64,000 nt of DNA. Origin: Leptospira inadai serovar Lyme str. 10. GTDB taxonomy: Bacteria; Spirochaetota; Leptospiria; Leptospirales; Leptospiraceae. Numbering within the stretch: the first letter of the stretch is position 1; each line of letters opens with the position of its first letter. The stretch covers positions 372,001 to 436,000 of the forward strand of contig NZ_AHMM02000017.1 in the NCBI RefSeq assembly GCF_000243675.2. The letters are read 5' to 3'. The translations under genes and the position numbers were made by a program. The notes under the pieces are model-generated. The model worked only from the letters and a program-made list of their open reading frames with translations, was not told the DNA's origin and did not search any database. Below are positions 27,201-35,481 of this stretch, in pieces.

Positions 27201-30136
27201 ATAGAATAAACATGCTGTATAATACTTTTATTATACACTGGAAAGAGCATATTGCGGAAACGAAGGAAAACTTGGAGGAAGCTTCCCGAATCGCAATCCA
27301 AACCGGAGATCTTGAATATGCTTGCTACTCCGCGATCACTTATTGCAATAATTCCTTTCTTAGCGGCGACGCCCTACCCTTCGTTCTAAAAAAAGGGAAT
27401 TATTATTTAGAATTAAGTAAAAAATTCAAGCAGGAAACTGCGATTAGCATTATTAGTATCGTCCTTCAATTCAGCGAACACCTTTCCCAATACAAATCTC
27501 TTCCCGAAGGATTTTACGGAAAAACTTTCCAAAAAGAAAATCTACTCTATCTGAGCGAAACTAAAAACTTTAGCGGCCTTTCTTTCTACTATTTCATGTC
27601 TTCAGTATTGCATTATTTATCCGGTTCATACGAAAAAGCCTTAGAATGTTCCGACCTGGGCGCGGAAAATATCGATGCAGCAGCCGGCCTTGCCTGGGTT
27701 CCGGAATACCATTTTTACCGCTCGATGATCCTTTTGGCAATGAGCGAATCCGCTCCTAAATCGAAGAAAAGAAAGCTCATCGGGAAAGCCTCCGAAAGTC
27801 ATAAAAAATTAAAAAAATGGACCGGCTTCGCTCCGATGAATCACCTTCATAAATTATATTTAATGGAAGCGGAGCAAATGAAGGTTCTAGGAAACAATTC
27901 TTTAGCCTCCGATCTTTATGAGAAGGCGATACAAACGGCCTCTAAAAATAATTACGGAAATATCATCGCCCTATCGTACGAGAGGGCGGCTAAATTCTAT
28001 TTGTCCGACAAAAAGGATCTGATCGGAAAAGTATATCTTCAAAAAGCGCACTATTTCTATACCTTATGGGGAGCGCTTGCAAAGGTGAAGGAAATCGAGG
28101 AACTAATTCCCGAAGCATTTCCGAATTCCTCCGATTCCTTTGCCCCGGTTAGCCAAGCAATCTCAAGCTATTCGATCGGAACGGCAACGAAGGAAAAGTC
28201 GTCACGTCAATTGGACTTCGATAGTATTTTAAAGGCGTCTCAAGCTTTATCCGGCGAAATCGTATTAGAAAGATTATTGGAAAAGATAATGGCGATCGCG
28301 ATCGAAAACGCGGGTGCGGAAACCGGACTCTTGATTTTAGACCGTAACGGCAATTTGGAAATCCTTGCTCGCGGATCCTTAAAGGAGAAAGGCACGATCA
28401 CCGATCAGGAATCCTCTCGACTTACGCAAAATGACACGGCTCCGACTGCGATTTTAGAATATGTACGTAGGACCGGAAAAACCGTCGTAATTTCGGATGC
28501 GATACGAGACGAAAATTTTGCAAGCATACCATATGTAATTTATAATAAACCAAAATCCATAATTTCTCTACCGATTCGAAATCAAGGGAAATTCTTAGGC
28601 ATGCTATATTTAGAAAACAATCTTACGACCGGAGCATTTACGCCGGAAAGAATCGACGTATTGGATATATTATCCTCTCAAGCCGCTATTTCGATCGAGA
28701 ACGCGCTCCTTTATTCGAATCTGGAAAGTAAAGTAAAGGAAAGAACGACTCAATTGAAAAATGTCGTGGATGACTTAAACAAAACGAACTCGAATTTGGA
28801 AGGAACTCTAAAGGAATTACATTCCTTAAAACAACAACAAGACGGCGACTACTATTTGACCTCTTTATTAATGACCCCTTTAAACGGCAATGAAGTCACC
28901 GACGATCGGGTAAGTGTGGAGTTTTTCCTCAAACAGAAAAAAGAATTTCAATTTAAGCAATGGACTTCCGAAATCGGAGGCGATCTTTGCAGCGCGCATA
29001 CGATCATCTTAAAAGGAAAAAAATACACAGCATTCTCAAATGCGGATGCCATGGGCAAATCCATACAAGGAGCAGGAGGGGCGCTAGTCTTCGGCTCCGT
29101 TTTTGAAGCCATGATCCAGAGGGTTAAATTGTCGGCCGCCGCCCAGGATCAGTTCCCGGAACGATGGTTAAAAAATGCGTTTACCGAGTTGGATAAAATC
29201 TTTAGGTCCTTCGACGGATCAATGTACGTTTCCTGCATAATCGGACTGATCGACAATGAAAACGGTTTTCTCTATTGTTTTAATGCGGAGCATCCGGGGA
29301 TAGTTCTATATAAGGACCGACATGCCAGCTTCATACAGGACCAACCGTCCATGTATAAATTAGGAACTTTCTGGAATGACGGAATATTTGCAGTCCAAAC
29401 CTACCAACTCTCTCCGGGAGATTCTATCTTCATCGGATCCGACGGAAAGGACGATTTAATGCTCCACCCGGAAGAAACCCAAAAAAGAAGAATGAATGAA
29501 AACGAAACCCTCTTCCTTGAATGCGTTGCCGAAGGAAAAGGCGAACTCACTGCAATCAGAGAGGCCATTTTAAGAAAAGGGGATCTAACTGACGATTTTT
29601 CAATATTACATTTAAATTATAAAGGATCGAATGAGACAGGGAATAGGATAGTATCTTCGCAAGTCGAAAGTATTATTAAATCGATAAATTCGGAACCCGT
29701 CGGAACCGTAAAATACTTGTCGCTTGTTTCCGAACTAGAAAACGCGCATGTCGACAATAAGACTTCGATTCCGATAATCAAATGTTTAATGAAATCAAAC
29801 TTAAGGTTAAAACGACATAAGGAGGCAGCCGACTATGCAGTTATGCTTTCCTCGCTTTGTCCGGGAAATACAAAAGCTATCTTTGTTGCGGCACATTGTT
29901 TTAAAAAGGTCGGCAATCTGGAACGCGCAATCGATATGGGGGAGCGTTTAAGATTAAGAAATCTTCAGGATGTCTCACTCTTATCTCTCTTGGCCAAACT
30001 TTACGGAACGGTCGGAAATCAAGCGCAGGCGGAAATTCTTAAAGAAAAGGTGAGTCAGATGAATCTGCAAAGTTCCCATGATGGAATTATAACGGCGCCG
30101 GACCTACCAAAAAATCAAATCCTGAAATCGTCCTGA
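24218..30136 (+). CDS. Trifunctional Ser/Thr kinase - AAA ATPase - SpoIIE/PP2C phosphatase
   Basis: I chose the ATG at 24218 (MISGYEIREEIHKGG); in-frame ATGs at 24167 and 24194 would add 17 or 8 residues. The 1972-residue protein has: a Hanks kinase (~1-270) with Lys34, HKDIKPSN (122-129) and DFG (143-145); an AAA ATPase with Walker A GYSGIGKSS (~328) and Walker B TIFLDDLQWAD (~458); a long helical TPR-like region; GAF (~1340-1490); a short coiled coil; and a PP2C/SpoIIE phosphatase (~1544-1800) with EIGGDLCS, ADAMGKS, GSDGKDDL and LTDDFSIL, so metal ligands are conserved. A TPR-like tail follows. Kinase and phosphatase in one chain suggest a self-contained switch. Substrates unknown. The phosphatase-plus-TPR end is closely related to 40581-42440. 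Confidence 0.93.
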   Translation: MISGYEIREEIHKGGNVSVFRGNNTETSDPVIIKIHTNEYPSIQDISKFKREYEIGAGIHSFGVIRYYGIEKYKNSFAIVMEDCGAISLNKIIKDLNLELSLKISIKIVEALGEIHKINVIHKDIKPSNIIVNLQTGSVKIIDFGIASKLTQENASLQSPEHLEGTLGYMSPEQTGRMNRSIDYRSDFYSLGATFYEMLTGELLFETTNSLELIHYHIAKIPVPPHERKNGRNIPENLSKVIMKLLAKNAEDRYQSVFGIKADLEKCLAELDGTVASDGSEFIPGKFDISERFQIPQKLYGREEELEKLLNSFEKVSFGEREMIFISGYSGIGKSSLVNEIHKPVLARRGYVIEGKYEQFKKDIPYSGFLNAFQSLIRQVLSADESTIESFRKELTKVLGINGRILSDVIPELELILGKLPPSPTLGPQETQNRFNLAIQNFVQVFARSTHPLTIFLDDLQWADSASLKLLEILETNPECKYLFIIGAYRDNEVDPLHPLLHVIGEIKKSGTSVESIALSPLDYDSLNLLISEALHCGIEKAKPLAELVASKTDRNPFFVNEFLKTLYKNNLLSLDVAAGSWIWDLEKIKERDITDNVVELMSQKIKDLPAETSRILQFGACIGNSFDLKTISIVRQLPGMRIIEDLFAAVECGLLLPLGNAYRYLAANNFSNSQDSDSQFSENLSDIRFKFLHDRVQQAAYDLIPESERPALHLKIGRHLLNDSNQDEIPERLIDIVGHLNAGIHLVDSERELSEIADLNFQAGVKAKDTVAYKSASYYFQVAMEILGESGWESRYEKALSIYSEAIETEYLNTDFDRMEELARIAVQKSRSTISAIHVFETRMRAKTAQSKYGEAIAVSSDVLRSLGVYIPTNAKKIDILTGLIKTKFSIGSKSISEMENLPEMKDSRKLAAMNLMMETCPAAYIAAPNLFPIIVFNMIRTSLKYGNSPVTAYAFCVYGLILISAVGDLQAGYEFGKMSLRMMEKFEAPGFKNRINMLYNTFIIHWKEHIAETKENLEEASRIAIQTGDLEYACYSAITYCNNSFLSGDALPFVLKKGNYYLELSKKFKQETAISIISIVLQFSEHLSQYKSLPEGFYGKTFQKENLLYLSETKNFSGLSFYYFMSSVLHYLSGSYEKALECSDLGAENIDAAAGLAWVPEYHFYRSMILLAMSESAPKSKKRKLIGKASESHKKLKKWTGFAPMNHLHKLYLMEAEQMKVLGNNSLASDLYEKAIQTASKNNYGNIIALSYERAAKFYLSDKKDLIGKVYLQKAHYFYTLWGALAKVKEIEELIPEAFPNSSDSFAPVSQAISSYSIGTATKEKSSRQLDFDSILKASQALSGEIVLERLLEKIMAIAIENAGAETGLLILDRNGNLEILARGSLKEKGTITDQESSRLTQNDTAPTAILEYVRRTGKTVVISDAIRDENFASIPYVIYNKPKSIISLPIRNQGKFLGMLYLENNLTTGAFTPERIDVLDILSSQAAISIENALLYSNLESKVKERTTQLKNVVDDLNKTNSNLEGTLKELHSLKQQQDGDYYLTSLLMTPLNGNEVTDDRVSVEFFLKQKKEFQFKQWTSEIGGDLCSAHTIILKGKKYTAFSNADAMGKSIQGAGGALVFGSVFEAMIQRVKLSAAAQDQFPERWLKNAFTELDKIFRSFDGSMYVSCIIGLIDNENGFLYCFNAEHPGIVLYKDRHASFIQDQPSMYKLGTFWNDGIFAVQTYQLSPGDSIFIGSDGKDDLMLHPEETQKRRMNENETLFLECVAEGKGELTAIREAILRKGDLTDDFSILHLNYKGSNETGNRIVSSQVESIIKSINSEPVGTVKYLSLVSELENAHVDNKTSIPIIKCLMKSNLRLKRHKEAADYAVMLSSLCPGNTKAIFVAAHCFKKVGNLERAIDMGERLRLRNLQDVSLLSLLAKLYGTVGNQAQAEILKEKVSQMNLQSSHDGIITAPDLPKNQILKSS

Positions 30137-30557
30137 TTGACCGATCGGAAGTCGGTATTCGCACTTTTCATGCCTTTGCACATAGCGGGCAAAAAAACAT
30201 CGATTTCCCTAAAATATAGCTTCCGAGGAGTTCTTTTTGTTGTTGATACAGCAATTTTCATCGACCGGAATCGAAAAAAGGTTGGAGAAATTACAATCGA
30301 AACAAGACTCGATCGAAGTTTTCCTACCTTGGGACGGCATTATTTCGCTCAGTAATAACGATCCATGGGTTCGCACAAAAAATTTCGATCGTAAACGAAG
30401 CCGAAAGATTTAAAAAATGGATTCTTACTAAGCAATCGCGAAGTTAGTAAGAATCCTGAATGTAAAGACTCCACGGTAATGAGTCTCTAAGTTTCAACCA
30501 GCCTTACGGTCTTTCAGCAGTGAACGGAACTCCTGAAAGACCGTCTCTTAACAAATA
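30137..30557 (+). other. Intergenic region with a possible decayed coding fragment
   Basis: One frame (about 30240-30410) reads QQFSSTGIEKRLEKLQSKQ... followed by IEVFLPWDGIISLS and a stop, which looks protein-like but has no start or ribosome-binding site that I can defend. Beyond it only the phasin-gene hairpin is notable. Confidence 0.25.
30507..30543 (-). terminator. Hairpin downstream of the phasin-like gene
   Basis: CGGTCTTTCAG and CTGAAAGACCG form an 11-bp perfect stem with a 15-base loop. It sits 15 bases past the stop of the minus-strand gene. No T-run follows, so it may instead stabilise the mRNA 3' end. Confidence 0.6.
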
Positions 30558-30878
30558 TTAAGACTTACTCGTAACGGGCTTACCGGCTGGAATCATCACT
30601 TCTTCTTTCGAAGTAATTTTTTTGATCGCCTCTAACACTTTATCCCTTACCTCGATCGTACCTTTCTCGATTGTTGCTTTAGATTCTTTTACGCTATCCG
30701 CTACTTTCATCGACAAATCGCGAATACGGGTCGACGACTCGCTTTTGTCGGCGGCTCCCTTTGCTACGAATTCTTCGTATTTTTTTATTATGACCGCTTG
30801 AGTTTTTTCCAATTCTTCTTTTCCTAAATTCACGACCCCAATTCCGGCGTTAACGATATTCATTAATTCAATTTGCAT
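30558..30878 (-). CDS. Phasin-like granule-associated protein
   Basis: The 106-residue all-helical protein has no signal peptide: MQIELMNIVNAGIGVVNLGK, then repeating charged heptads (EELEKTQAVIIKKYEEFVAK) and RDKVLEAIKKI. The layout matches phasin-related proteins that coat polyhydroxyalkanoate granules or regulate their size. An AGGAGG-type site lies just upstream. It is single-gene with its own hairpin, typical of a highly expressed small protein. Confidence 0.65.
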   Translation of the reverse strand: MQIELMNIVNAGIGVVNLGKEELEKTQAVIIKKYEEFVAKGAADKSESSTRIRDLSMKVADSVKESKATIEKGTIEVRDKVLEAIKKITSKEEVMIPAGKPVTSKS

Positions 30879-31254
30879 ACGTTCCTCCTGTCCAAAGACT
30901 CTGCGTTTATATTTTTTTGCAAATAATCAGTCAATAAAATTCCGTAATAATATTTTACCAAATTCAATAATATTTCCATGCAACAAGTTCATTAACATAT
31001 CATTATTTTGCTACATTGTGGCATAGGCATATTTATACTACATAATCACCTTTCCAATACCCGGTTGTAAAATTAGTATTATTATATTTTTTATATATTA
31101 TTTAAAAATAAACTTGAAAATTTGCTCAAAAACAATATTCAAATAAATTCTAATTTACGAAATAAATATAGTAGCCTATTAAATTGCGGAAAATATATCT
31201 GAAATTATTGCAGGAATTTCACTATAGGATGGATCGCGAGAACAATTTCCTGAA
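30879..31254. other. Very AT-rich intergenic region
   Basis: This region upstream of the phasin gene has long A/T tracts around 31080-31190. No coding frame is seen. It likely contains the phasin promoter. Confidence 0.3.
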
Positions 31255-31505
31255 GATTACAGAAGACTGAGAACAGAACATTGGTGAGCATTGCCCCATG
31301 CTCTAAAGAAAGATTCTTGTGGGTAATAGTGGATTTTTCCTCTGCTTCTATAACCTTTCCGATATCTAGCAGCTTCTGTCCTCTGAACAGGACTGAACAT
31401 TGATAAGCGGGGTTTCCATGTTCAGGAGAAAAATTCCTGCGTTACAGGGGGTCTCTCCTCTACTTCTGTAACTTTTCCAACGTCTAGTAGCTTCTGTCTT
31501 CTGCT
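31255..31505 (+). repeat. Two tandem copies of the dispersed repeat
   Basis: Units start AACATTGGTGAGCATTGCCC (near 31279) and AACATTGATAAGCGGGGTTT (near 31394). Both contain a CATG(T/C)TC...GAGAAA or AAGAAA core, a CCTCT(G/A)CTTCT segment, and a TCTAG(C/T)AGCTTCTGTC end. Heptamer-like TCTGTCCTCTG links surround them. They lie just past the 3' end of the small XRE gene. Confidence 0.7.
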
Positions 31506-31522
31506 ACCCTGAAAGATATTTA

Positions 31523-31741
31523 TTACTTAAGAAACAAAGAGATTGGTACATCTAGTAAATTTGAAACTTGCCTAGCGATTTCGCTCGGCATAGGCAGGAT
31601 TCCGCTTTCTATATCGGTAATTTGATCAACGGAAACTCCCTCTAGTTTGTTTGAAAATTCTTCCGGTGTAAGATTCCGCCTCTCACGTAATATTTTCATG
31701 ATCACTCCGGCAGCACGATTTCCGCTTTCTTCCAAATCCAA
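31523..31741 (-). CDS. Small XRE-family helix-turn-helix protein
   Basis: The product is 72 residues: IMKILRERRNLTPEEFSNKL then VSVDQITDIESGILPMPSEI, a complete five-helix HTH_3 domain with no extra domain. The start is TTG, with GAGAGGCGAG upstream. Proteins of this size act as stand-alone repressors or antitoxin-like regulators. No toxin gene is adjacent on either side, and the 3' flank is repeat sequence. Confidence 0.65.
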   Translation of the reverse strand: MDLEESGNRAAGVIMKILRERRNLTPEEFSNKLEGVSVDQITDIESGILPMPSEIARQVSNLLDVPISLFLK

Positions 31742-32244
31742 ATGACTCGCCTCTCTCGCGAATCGGGACAGAGGAAAAACGACCGGTCTATTTTAATTTT
31801 GCGGGAAAAATCTTAACATTTATCAATTATAATCGCATCGAAAAGACCCCTCGAATTTCATAAACGAGGATAATTAATTCCGAAAAAAGGAAAAACCGGC
31901 CTTCCACATACGATTTCTAAGCTTTCTAGTTCCCTATTTAGTCTTTTCCAAAATTAGAAAGTTCCCTTAGCCGGAAGCTGAACAATTCAGTTTATTTTGA
32001 AATAACTTTTATACTAATCCGGAGATCAATTAGAATGGATCTATTAAAAGAGATTCTCTAATGATAATAGCAAAATATTTTTTTAAATTCCGGACGAACA
32101 TTCGTTTAATTCAAAAATGATCGAAGTATATTCCCTCTCTCAAACGTCTACTTTATGTGGAATTAATATAACATAGCTAATGTTTAACATTGCGGATATC
32201 GCGAGGAAATCGCATTTTAGCCATTCAGCGGGTCAGGGATAACA
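31742..32244. other. Intergenic region
   Basis: 500 bp between divergent genes. No gene or strong hairpin is seen. It presumably holds the promoters of the XRE and PilZ genes. Confidence 0.3.
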
Positions 32245-32607
32245 ATGCGCGAACGTCGACAGGCAGAAAGGATATATTCCGAGGAGCTATGCAAATTCAA
32301 AATTACGATACGTTTTGAAGAAATAGTATTCAATGGTTTTATAATGAACATTTCGGAAATTGGAATCGGAGTCGTCGGGACGATTAAGCATGGAGATAGC
32401 TTTCCGGTGGGGGCACCGATCTCCGGCCAAATTCAATTCCCGGATTCTTGGGATAAACTTAAATTCGAAGGCGAAATAGCACGCAAGGAATATATTTCGA
32501 ATGACGCCGGCGATTCACTTGTATTGGGGATCAAATTTGCTACCCGAATTAGCCTACCGGTCCCAATATTAAAATTAGCGTTGCTAGCAGGAGGAAAGTC
32601 GGTCTGA
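32245..32607 (+). CDS. PilZ-domain protein, third copy
   Basis: The 120-residue protein begins MRERRQAERIYSEELC (RxxxR) with NISEIGIGVVG replacing the usual D-x-S-x-x-G, so the second c-di-GMP motif is slightly altered. The barrel ends LVLGIKFATRI. It is monocistronic. It is most similar in opening to the two PilZ proteins at 13.6-14.5 kb. Confidence 0.8.
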   Translation: MRERRQAERIYSEELCKFKITIRFEEIVFNGFIMNISEIGIGVVGTIKHGDSFPVGAPISGQIQFPDSWDKLKFEGEIARKEYISNDAGDSLVLGIKFATRISLPVPILKLALLAGGKSV

Positions 32608-32844
32608 TTCCAAACATAATGAATCTATTTACGAACTTCCTTCGTTATTTCGAACGACTGTCGTAAGCGGGAGTCTAAACCAGTTATTAATGAACCTCCA
32701 AGTCCTGTTATATTTCCTTTATTGCATCTGAATCGACGTTCGGATGTTCCGCGATATCCTCTTCAAATCCCTTTTTTTAAGGATTCGCAGATGCCGAAAT
32801 CGTCTTTTTTTACTCCTTAATCTTCCTTTTTTTCGAATCAACTC

Positions 32845-32876
32845 TTGACCCTGAAGTATACTTCAGGGCTTATACT
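32845..32876 (+). promoter_or_regulatory. MerR-type promoter with 20-bp palindromic operator
   Basis: The -35 TTGACC (32845-32850) and -10 TATACT (32871-32876) are separated by an over-long 20-bp spacer filled by the perfect palindrome CCCTGAAGTATACTTCAGGG (32849-32868). This is the classical MerR-family arrangement, in which the activator untwists the spacer. The start codon of the regulator is only seven bases past the -10, so transcription would begin at or next to the ATG. Confidence 0.85.
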
Positions 32877-32883
32877 ACCTGAT

Positions 32884-33285
32884 ATGAGCCTAAAAATCGG
32901 AGAGCTCGCGAAAGCGACTCAAGTGTCAGTCGAAACGATTCGCTATTATGAATCTCTTAAACTCCTAAATCCACCCGTTAGGAACGAATCGAAATACAGA
33001 ATCTATTCGGCCGATTCCGCTAAAAGAATTCGATTCGTCCGAAACATGCAGGCCCTGGGCTTTCGACTCTCGGAAATCAAGGAACTCCTGGATTTGAAAC
33101 TGGAAACAAAAAGCCAATGTAATAAAGTCAGATCAAGAGTGAATTTAAAGCTGAGTGAAATACGGGACAAGATCCTCGTTCTAAAAAAATTAGAGAGTTC
33201 CTTACTTGAAATCCGAAAAATTTGCGAATCTTCAAAGGCAACAAAACAAGGATGTCCCGTACTGGACTTTATGAAGGATGTATAA
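32884..33285 (+). CDS. MerR-family metal-responsive regulator
   Basis: The start is ATG 32884 (MSLKIGELAKATQVSVETIR). A longer frame begins with the TTG of the -35 box and cannot be right. The 133-residue protein has the MerR HTH (RYYESLKLL, KYRIYS) and a dimerisation helix. Three cysteines, C79 (SQCNK), C114 (KICESS) and C124 (GCPVLD), match the spacing of the Hg-binding triad of MerR (82, 117, 126) to within one residue. The operator is in its own promoter, so it is autoregulated. Mercury is the most likely inducer; another thiophilic metal is possible. Confidence 0.85.
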   Translation: MSLKIGELAKATQVSVETIRYYESLKLLNPPVRNESKYRIYSADSAKRIRFVRNMQALGFRLSEIKELLDLKLETKSQCNKVRSRVNLKLSEIRDKILVLKKLESSLLEIRKICESSKATKQGCPVLDFMKDV

Positions 33286-33971
33286 TGAAAATCGAATTGA
33301 TCTACGAAACGACCTGCCCGAATAAGGAAGCAACAAAAAAGTTAGTACAAGAAACACTTCTGGAGCATCGTATTACCGCGACCTTTTTAGAGATCAATAA
33401 AGACGATCCGGAAACTCCCGATTATTATAGGAGATTTTCTTCCCCCAGTATTTTAGTCGACGGCAAAGACATTGATCCGGGCTCCGGCGGAAATGCATGT
33501 AGACTTTATAAGGATGAATCCGGAAGACTCTCGGGAGTTCCTTCAAGGGATTTATTGGAATATTCGATTTTGAGAGCAAATAAGGTCATCAATTTTTCTC
33601 TACTCTCCTTTCTCCCTTTGATAGGCAGCGTATTCCTTCCGGTACTGTCTTGCCCCGCGTGTTATCCTTTGTACGGAAGCTTACTAGCGAGTCTAGGTTT
33701 TAGTTTTTTTGATTATACGCCATTTTTGAAACCTTTCGTTTTCACTCTTTCGCTTATTGCAACGGTCGGAGTTTCTCTTTATTACGACCGAACAAAAAAA
33801 TGGAAGTCCGCCAGTTTTATCTTTCTTGGAATACTGCTCTTAGGTCTTAGTAAACTTTTCCTTGAAATGGATTCTTTAACTATTATAGGAATTTCACTTC
33901 TCGTTTCCGGATTCATTCTATCTAAATTCGAAGCCGATAGAAAAGTGAAAACGGTTTGCGCCTCCTGCTAA
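33285..33971 (+). CDS. Thioredoxin-like / MerC-like membrane fusion protein
   Basis: I start at the ATG overlapping the merR-like stop (TAATG). The 228-residue product has an N-terminal thioredoxin-like half (IELIYETTCPNKEATKKLV; then SSPSILVDGKDIDPG and GNACRLY). Then come about four transmembrane helices with LSCPACYPLYGSLLASLG in the first, a MerC-like CxxC, and a terminal VCASC. The cytosolic thiol domain plus membrane CxxC would suit transfer of a soft metal ion such as Hg(II). No MerA reductase follows, so this is a transport or sequestration module. Assignment to a named family is uncertain. Confidence 0.65.
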   Translation: MKIELIYETTCPNKEATKKLVQETLLEHRITATFLEINKDDPETPDYYRRFSSPSILVDGKDIDPGSGGNACRLYKDESGRLSGVPSRDLLEYSILRANKVINFSLLSFLPLIGSVFLPVLSCPACYPLYGSLLASLGFSFFDYTPFLKPFVFTLSLIATVGVSLYYDRTKKWKSASFIFLGILLLGLSKLFLEMDSLTIIGISLLVSGFILSKFEADRKVKTVCASC

Positions 33972-34372
33972 GCTCGAGAATGCACCAGATCGTTAGATTT
34001 TAACTAAATGTACCGGTCCAATTTAGCTTCGATTGATCGATGAAAAACATTCGCCCAGGAGCGATCGTTGTAAGCGTCACTTGATGTCCGATAAATGTAG
34101 CAGGGAAAAGTTCGAGTCTCCTGAAAATAATCATAATAATTTTTCAAACTCGGATATTCTTAAAATTAGCCCGAATAAGATTCAAACGGATAAACCGGAT
34201 GCATAGGATCAAAGAACGATCCAATCATTCATCACAATTTTTTAATTTTTAAAAAAAAAATATAATATTTTTATTAATTAATTAAATTTTTAATATTAAT
34301 TTTTCATTATTGTAAGCAAACGTGCGGCATATACACCAGCGGAGCCAGACCAAAGAGGAAATTTCACTCATC
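33972..34372. other. Intergenic region with a long A/T tract
   Basis: 34230-34320 is almost pure A/T. No coding frame is supported. It lies between convergent transcription units, and I see no clear terminator hairpin. Confidence 0.3.
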
Positions 34373-34558
34373 CTACCTTCGATTCGGATAAAAACCGAGG
34401 TATTCGAGGGAAAGAAACGAACGTATCATCGCGGACGTGAATAAAGAATTATCAAGAGAAACTAAAATATCTCCAACCGCATGATCATAAAATTCGGACT
34501 TTATTCGTTTTAGATTTTCTTTAAATTCTAACATATTGGATCTTTTCATCCATCGCAT
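34373..34558 (-). CDS. Possible small protein at the operon end
   Basis: A 61-residue frame starts 20 bases after the HAD gene stop (MRWMKRSNMLEFKENLKRIK, then DILVSLDNSLFTSAMIRS). The family is not recognised and no strong ribosome-binding site is seen. The tight spacing with a three-gene operon is the only support. Confidence 0.3.
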   Translation of the reverse strand: MRWMKRSNMLEFKENLKRIKSEFYDHAVGDILVSLDNSLFTSAMIRSFLSLEYLGFYPNRR

Positions 34559-34578
34559 TTAAAAAAAGTACGACAATT

Positions 34579-35481
34579 TCATTCAACTTGCGACCCGGAA
34601 TCTATTGAATCGGCCGATTGAATCCACCACCCGGCTGATTCGCCGACGGAGCGCAAGTCGGAGTCGCCATGATCAATCAATAAACTACGATTTGCCGCGA
34701 GCAACATACTAAGATCGGTAAAGGCATCCCCGGCTGCGAACCCGATTTCGGAAGAGGTAATTTCGCGAATCGCTTTGACTTTACCGTCATTAAATGTTAA
34801 TGGCTCTTCGATTTCGGGGAGCATGACTCCCTGCCTGGATTTTAAACGCATACCGCGCACACGACTCTGTTCCAATCCGAATTCTTGAGCGGCGACCTGA
34901 ACGCAGTATTCGGGAGAGGCTGTAATGATCCACACTTCCCAATCTCTTTCCTTTAACAATCGGATCAGCTCCAATAAAGGTTTGCGGATTCGGAGCCGAA
35001 TATCTATAGAGTACCCGCCAGTTAGATTAAAATCGTTTCCATTTTGCTTCTGGTTCTCTACGAATACATATCTGGCAATTTTCTTAAGCTCTTCCTCCGA
35101 CATACCGGAATAGATGATTCTGGTCCAACGGTACGCCGCCTCAGGCCCTTCTTCCTTGGAAACTGCAAAAAATAATCCGAAAAGCTCCTCCACCAGTCGT
35201 CCGTAACTTCGTGTATCCTTATGCATCCGGAATGCTCGCCAAAGATCTTTCCAAACCGATATCGTTTCAAGCGAGAGAAATGGATCTCGTAACTCTTCCC
35301 AGAATTCGTCCAAATCCGCGCGTATGAGTCCATTCATCAAAATGTATTGCATTGTGGCAACACCGAGGTCCCCGCGGATCAGCGTATTATCAAAATCGAA
35401 ACAAGCAAGCCCTGCCGGTCCGGAAATCATTCCCTCCAGACCGGACCGTATATCTGGATCCCAAACATCGGATAACATCAA
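34579..35481 (-). CDS. HAD-family phosphatase (HAD-IB, SerB-like)
   Basis: The product is 300 residues. Catalytic motif I is DFDNTLIRGD (both Asp present), motif II is IITASPEYC, and the C-terminal GKVKAIREI / FAAGDAFTDLSMLLAA gives motifs III-IV. HAD-IB members remove phosphate from small metabolites or act with acyltransferases in lipid synthesis. Its start overlaps the SDR stop by four bases (positions 35478-35481), so it is the third gene of the monooxygenase operon. Substrate unknown. Confidence 0.8.
   Translation of the reverse strand: MMLSDVWDPDIRSGLEGMISGPAGLACFDFDNTLIRGDLGVATMQYILMNGLIRADLDEFWEELRDPFLSLETISVWKDLWRAFRMHKDTRSYGRLVEELFGLFFAVSKEEGPEAAYRWTRIIYSGMSEEELKKIARYVFVENQKQNGNDFNLTGGYSIDIRLRIRKPLLELIRLLKERDWEVWIITASPEYCVQVAAQEFGLEQSRVRGMRLKSRQGVMLPEIEEPLTFNDGKVKAIREITSSEIGFAAGDAFTDLSMLLAANRSLLIDHGDSDLRSVGESAGWWIQSADSIDSGSQVE

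Noticed and set aside
30137..30355. 72-codon frame directly after the giant kinase gene
   Set aside because: TTG start overlapping the previous stop region and implausible composition; another frame in the same place looks more protein-like but is also incomplete.
31523..31741. Small XRE gene as half of a toxin-antitoxin pair
   Set aside because: No partner gene lies on either side; flanks are repeat DNA and a 500-bp empty gap.
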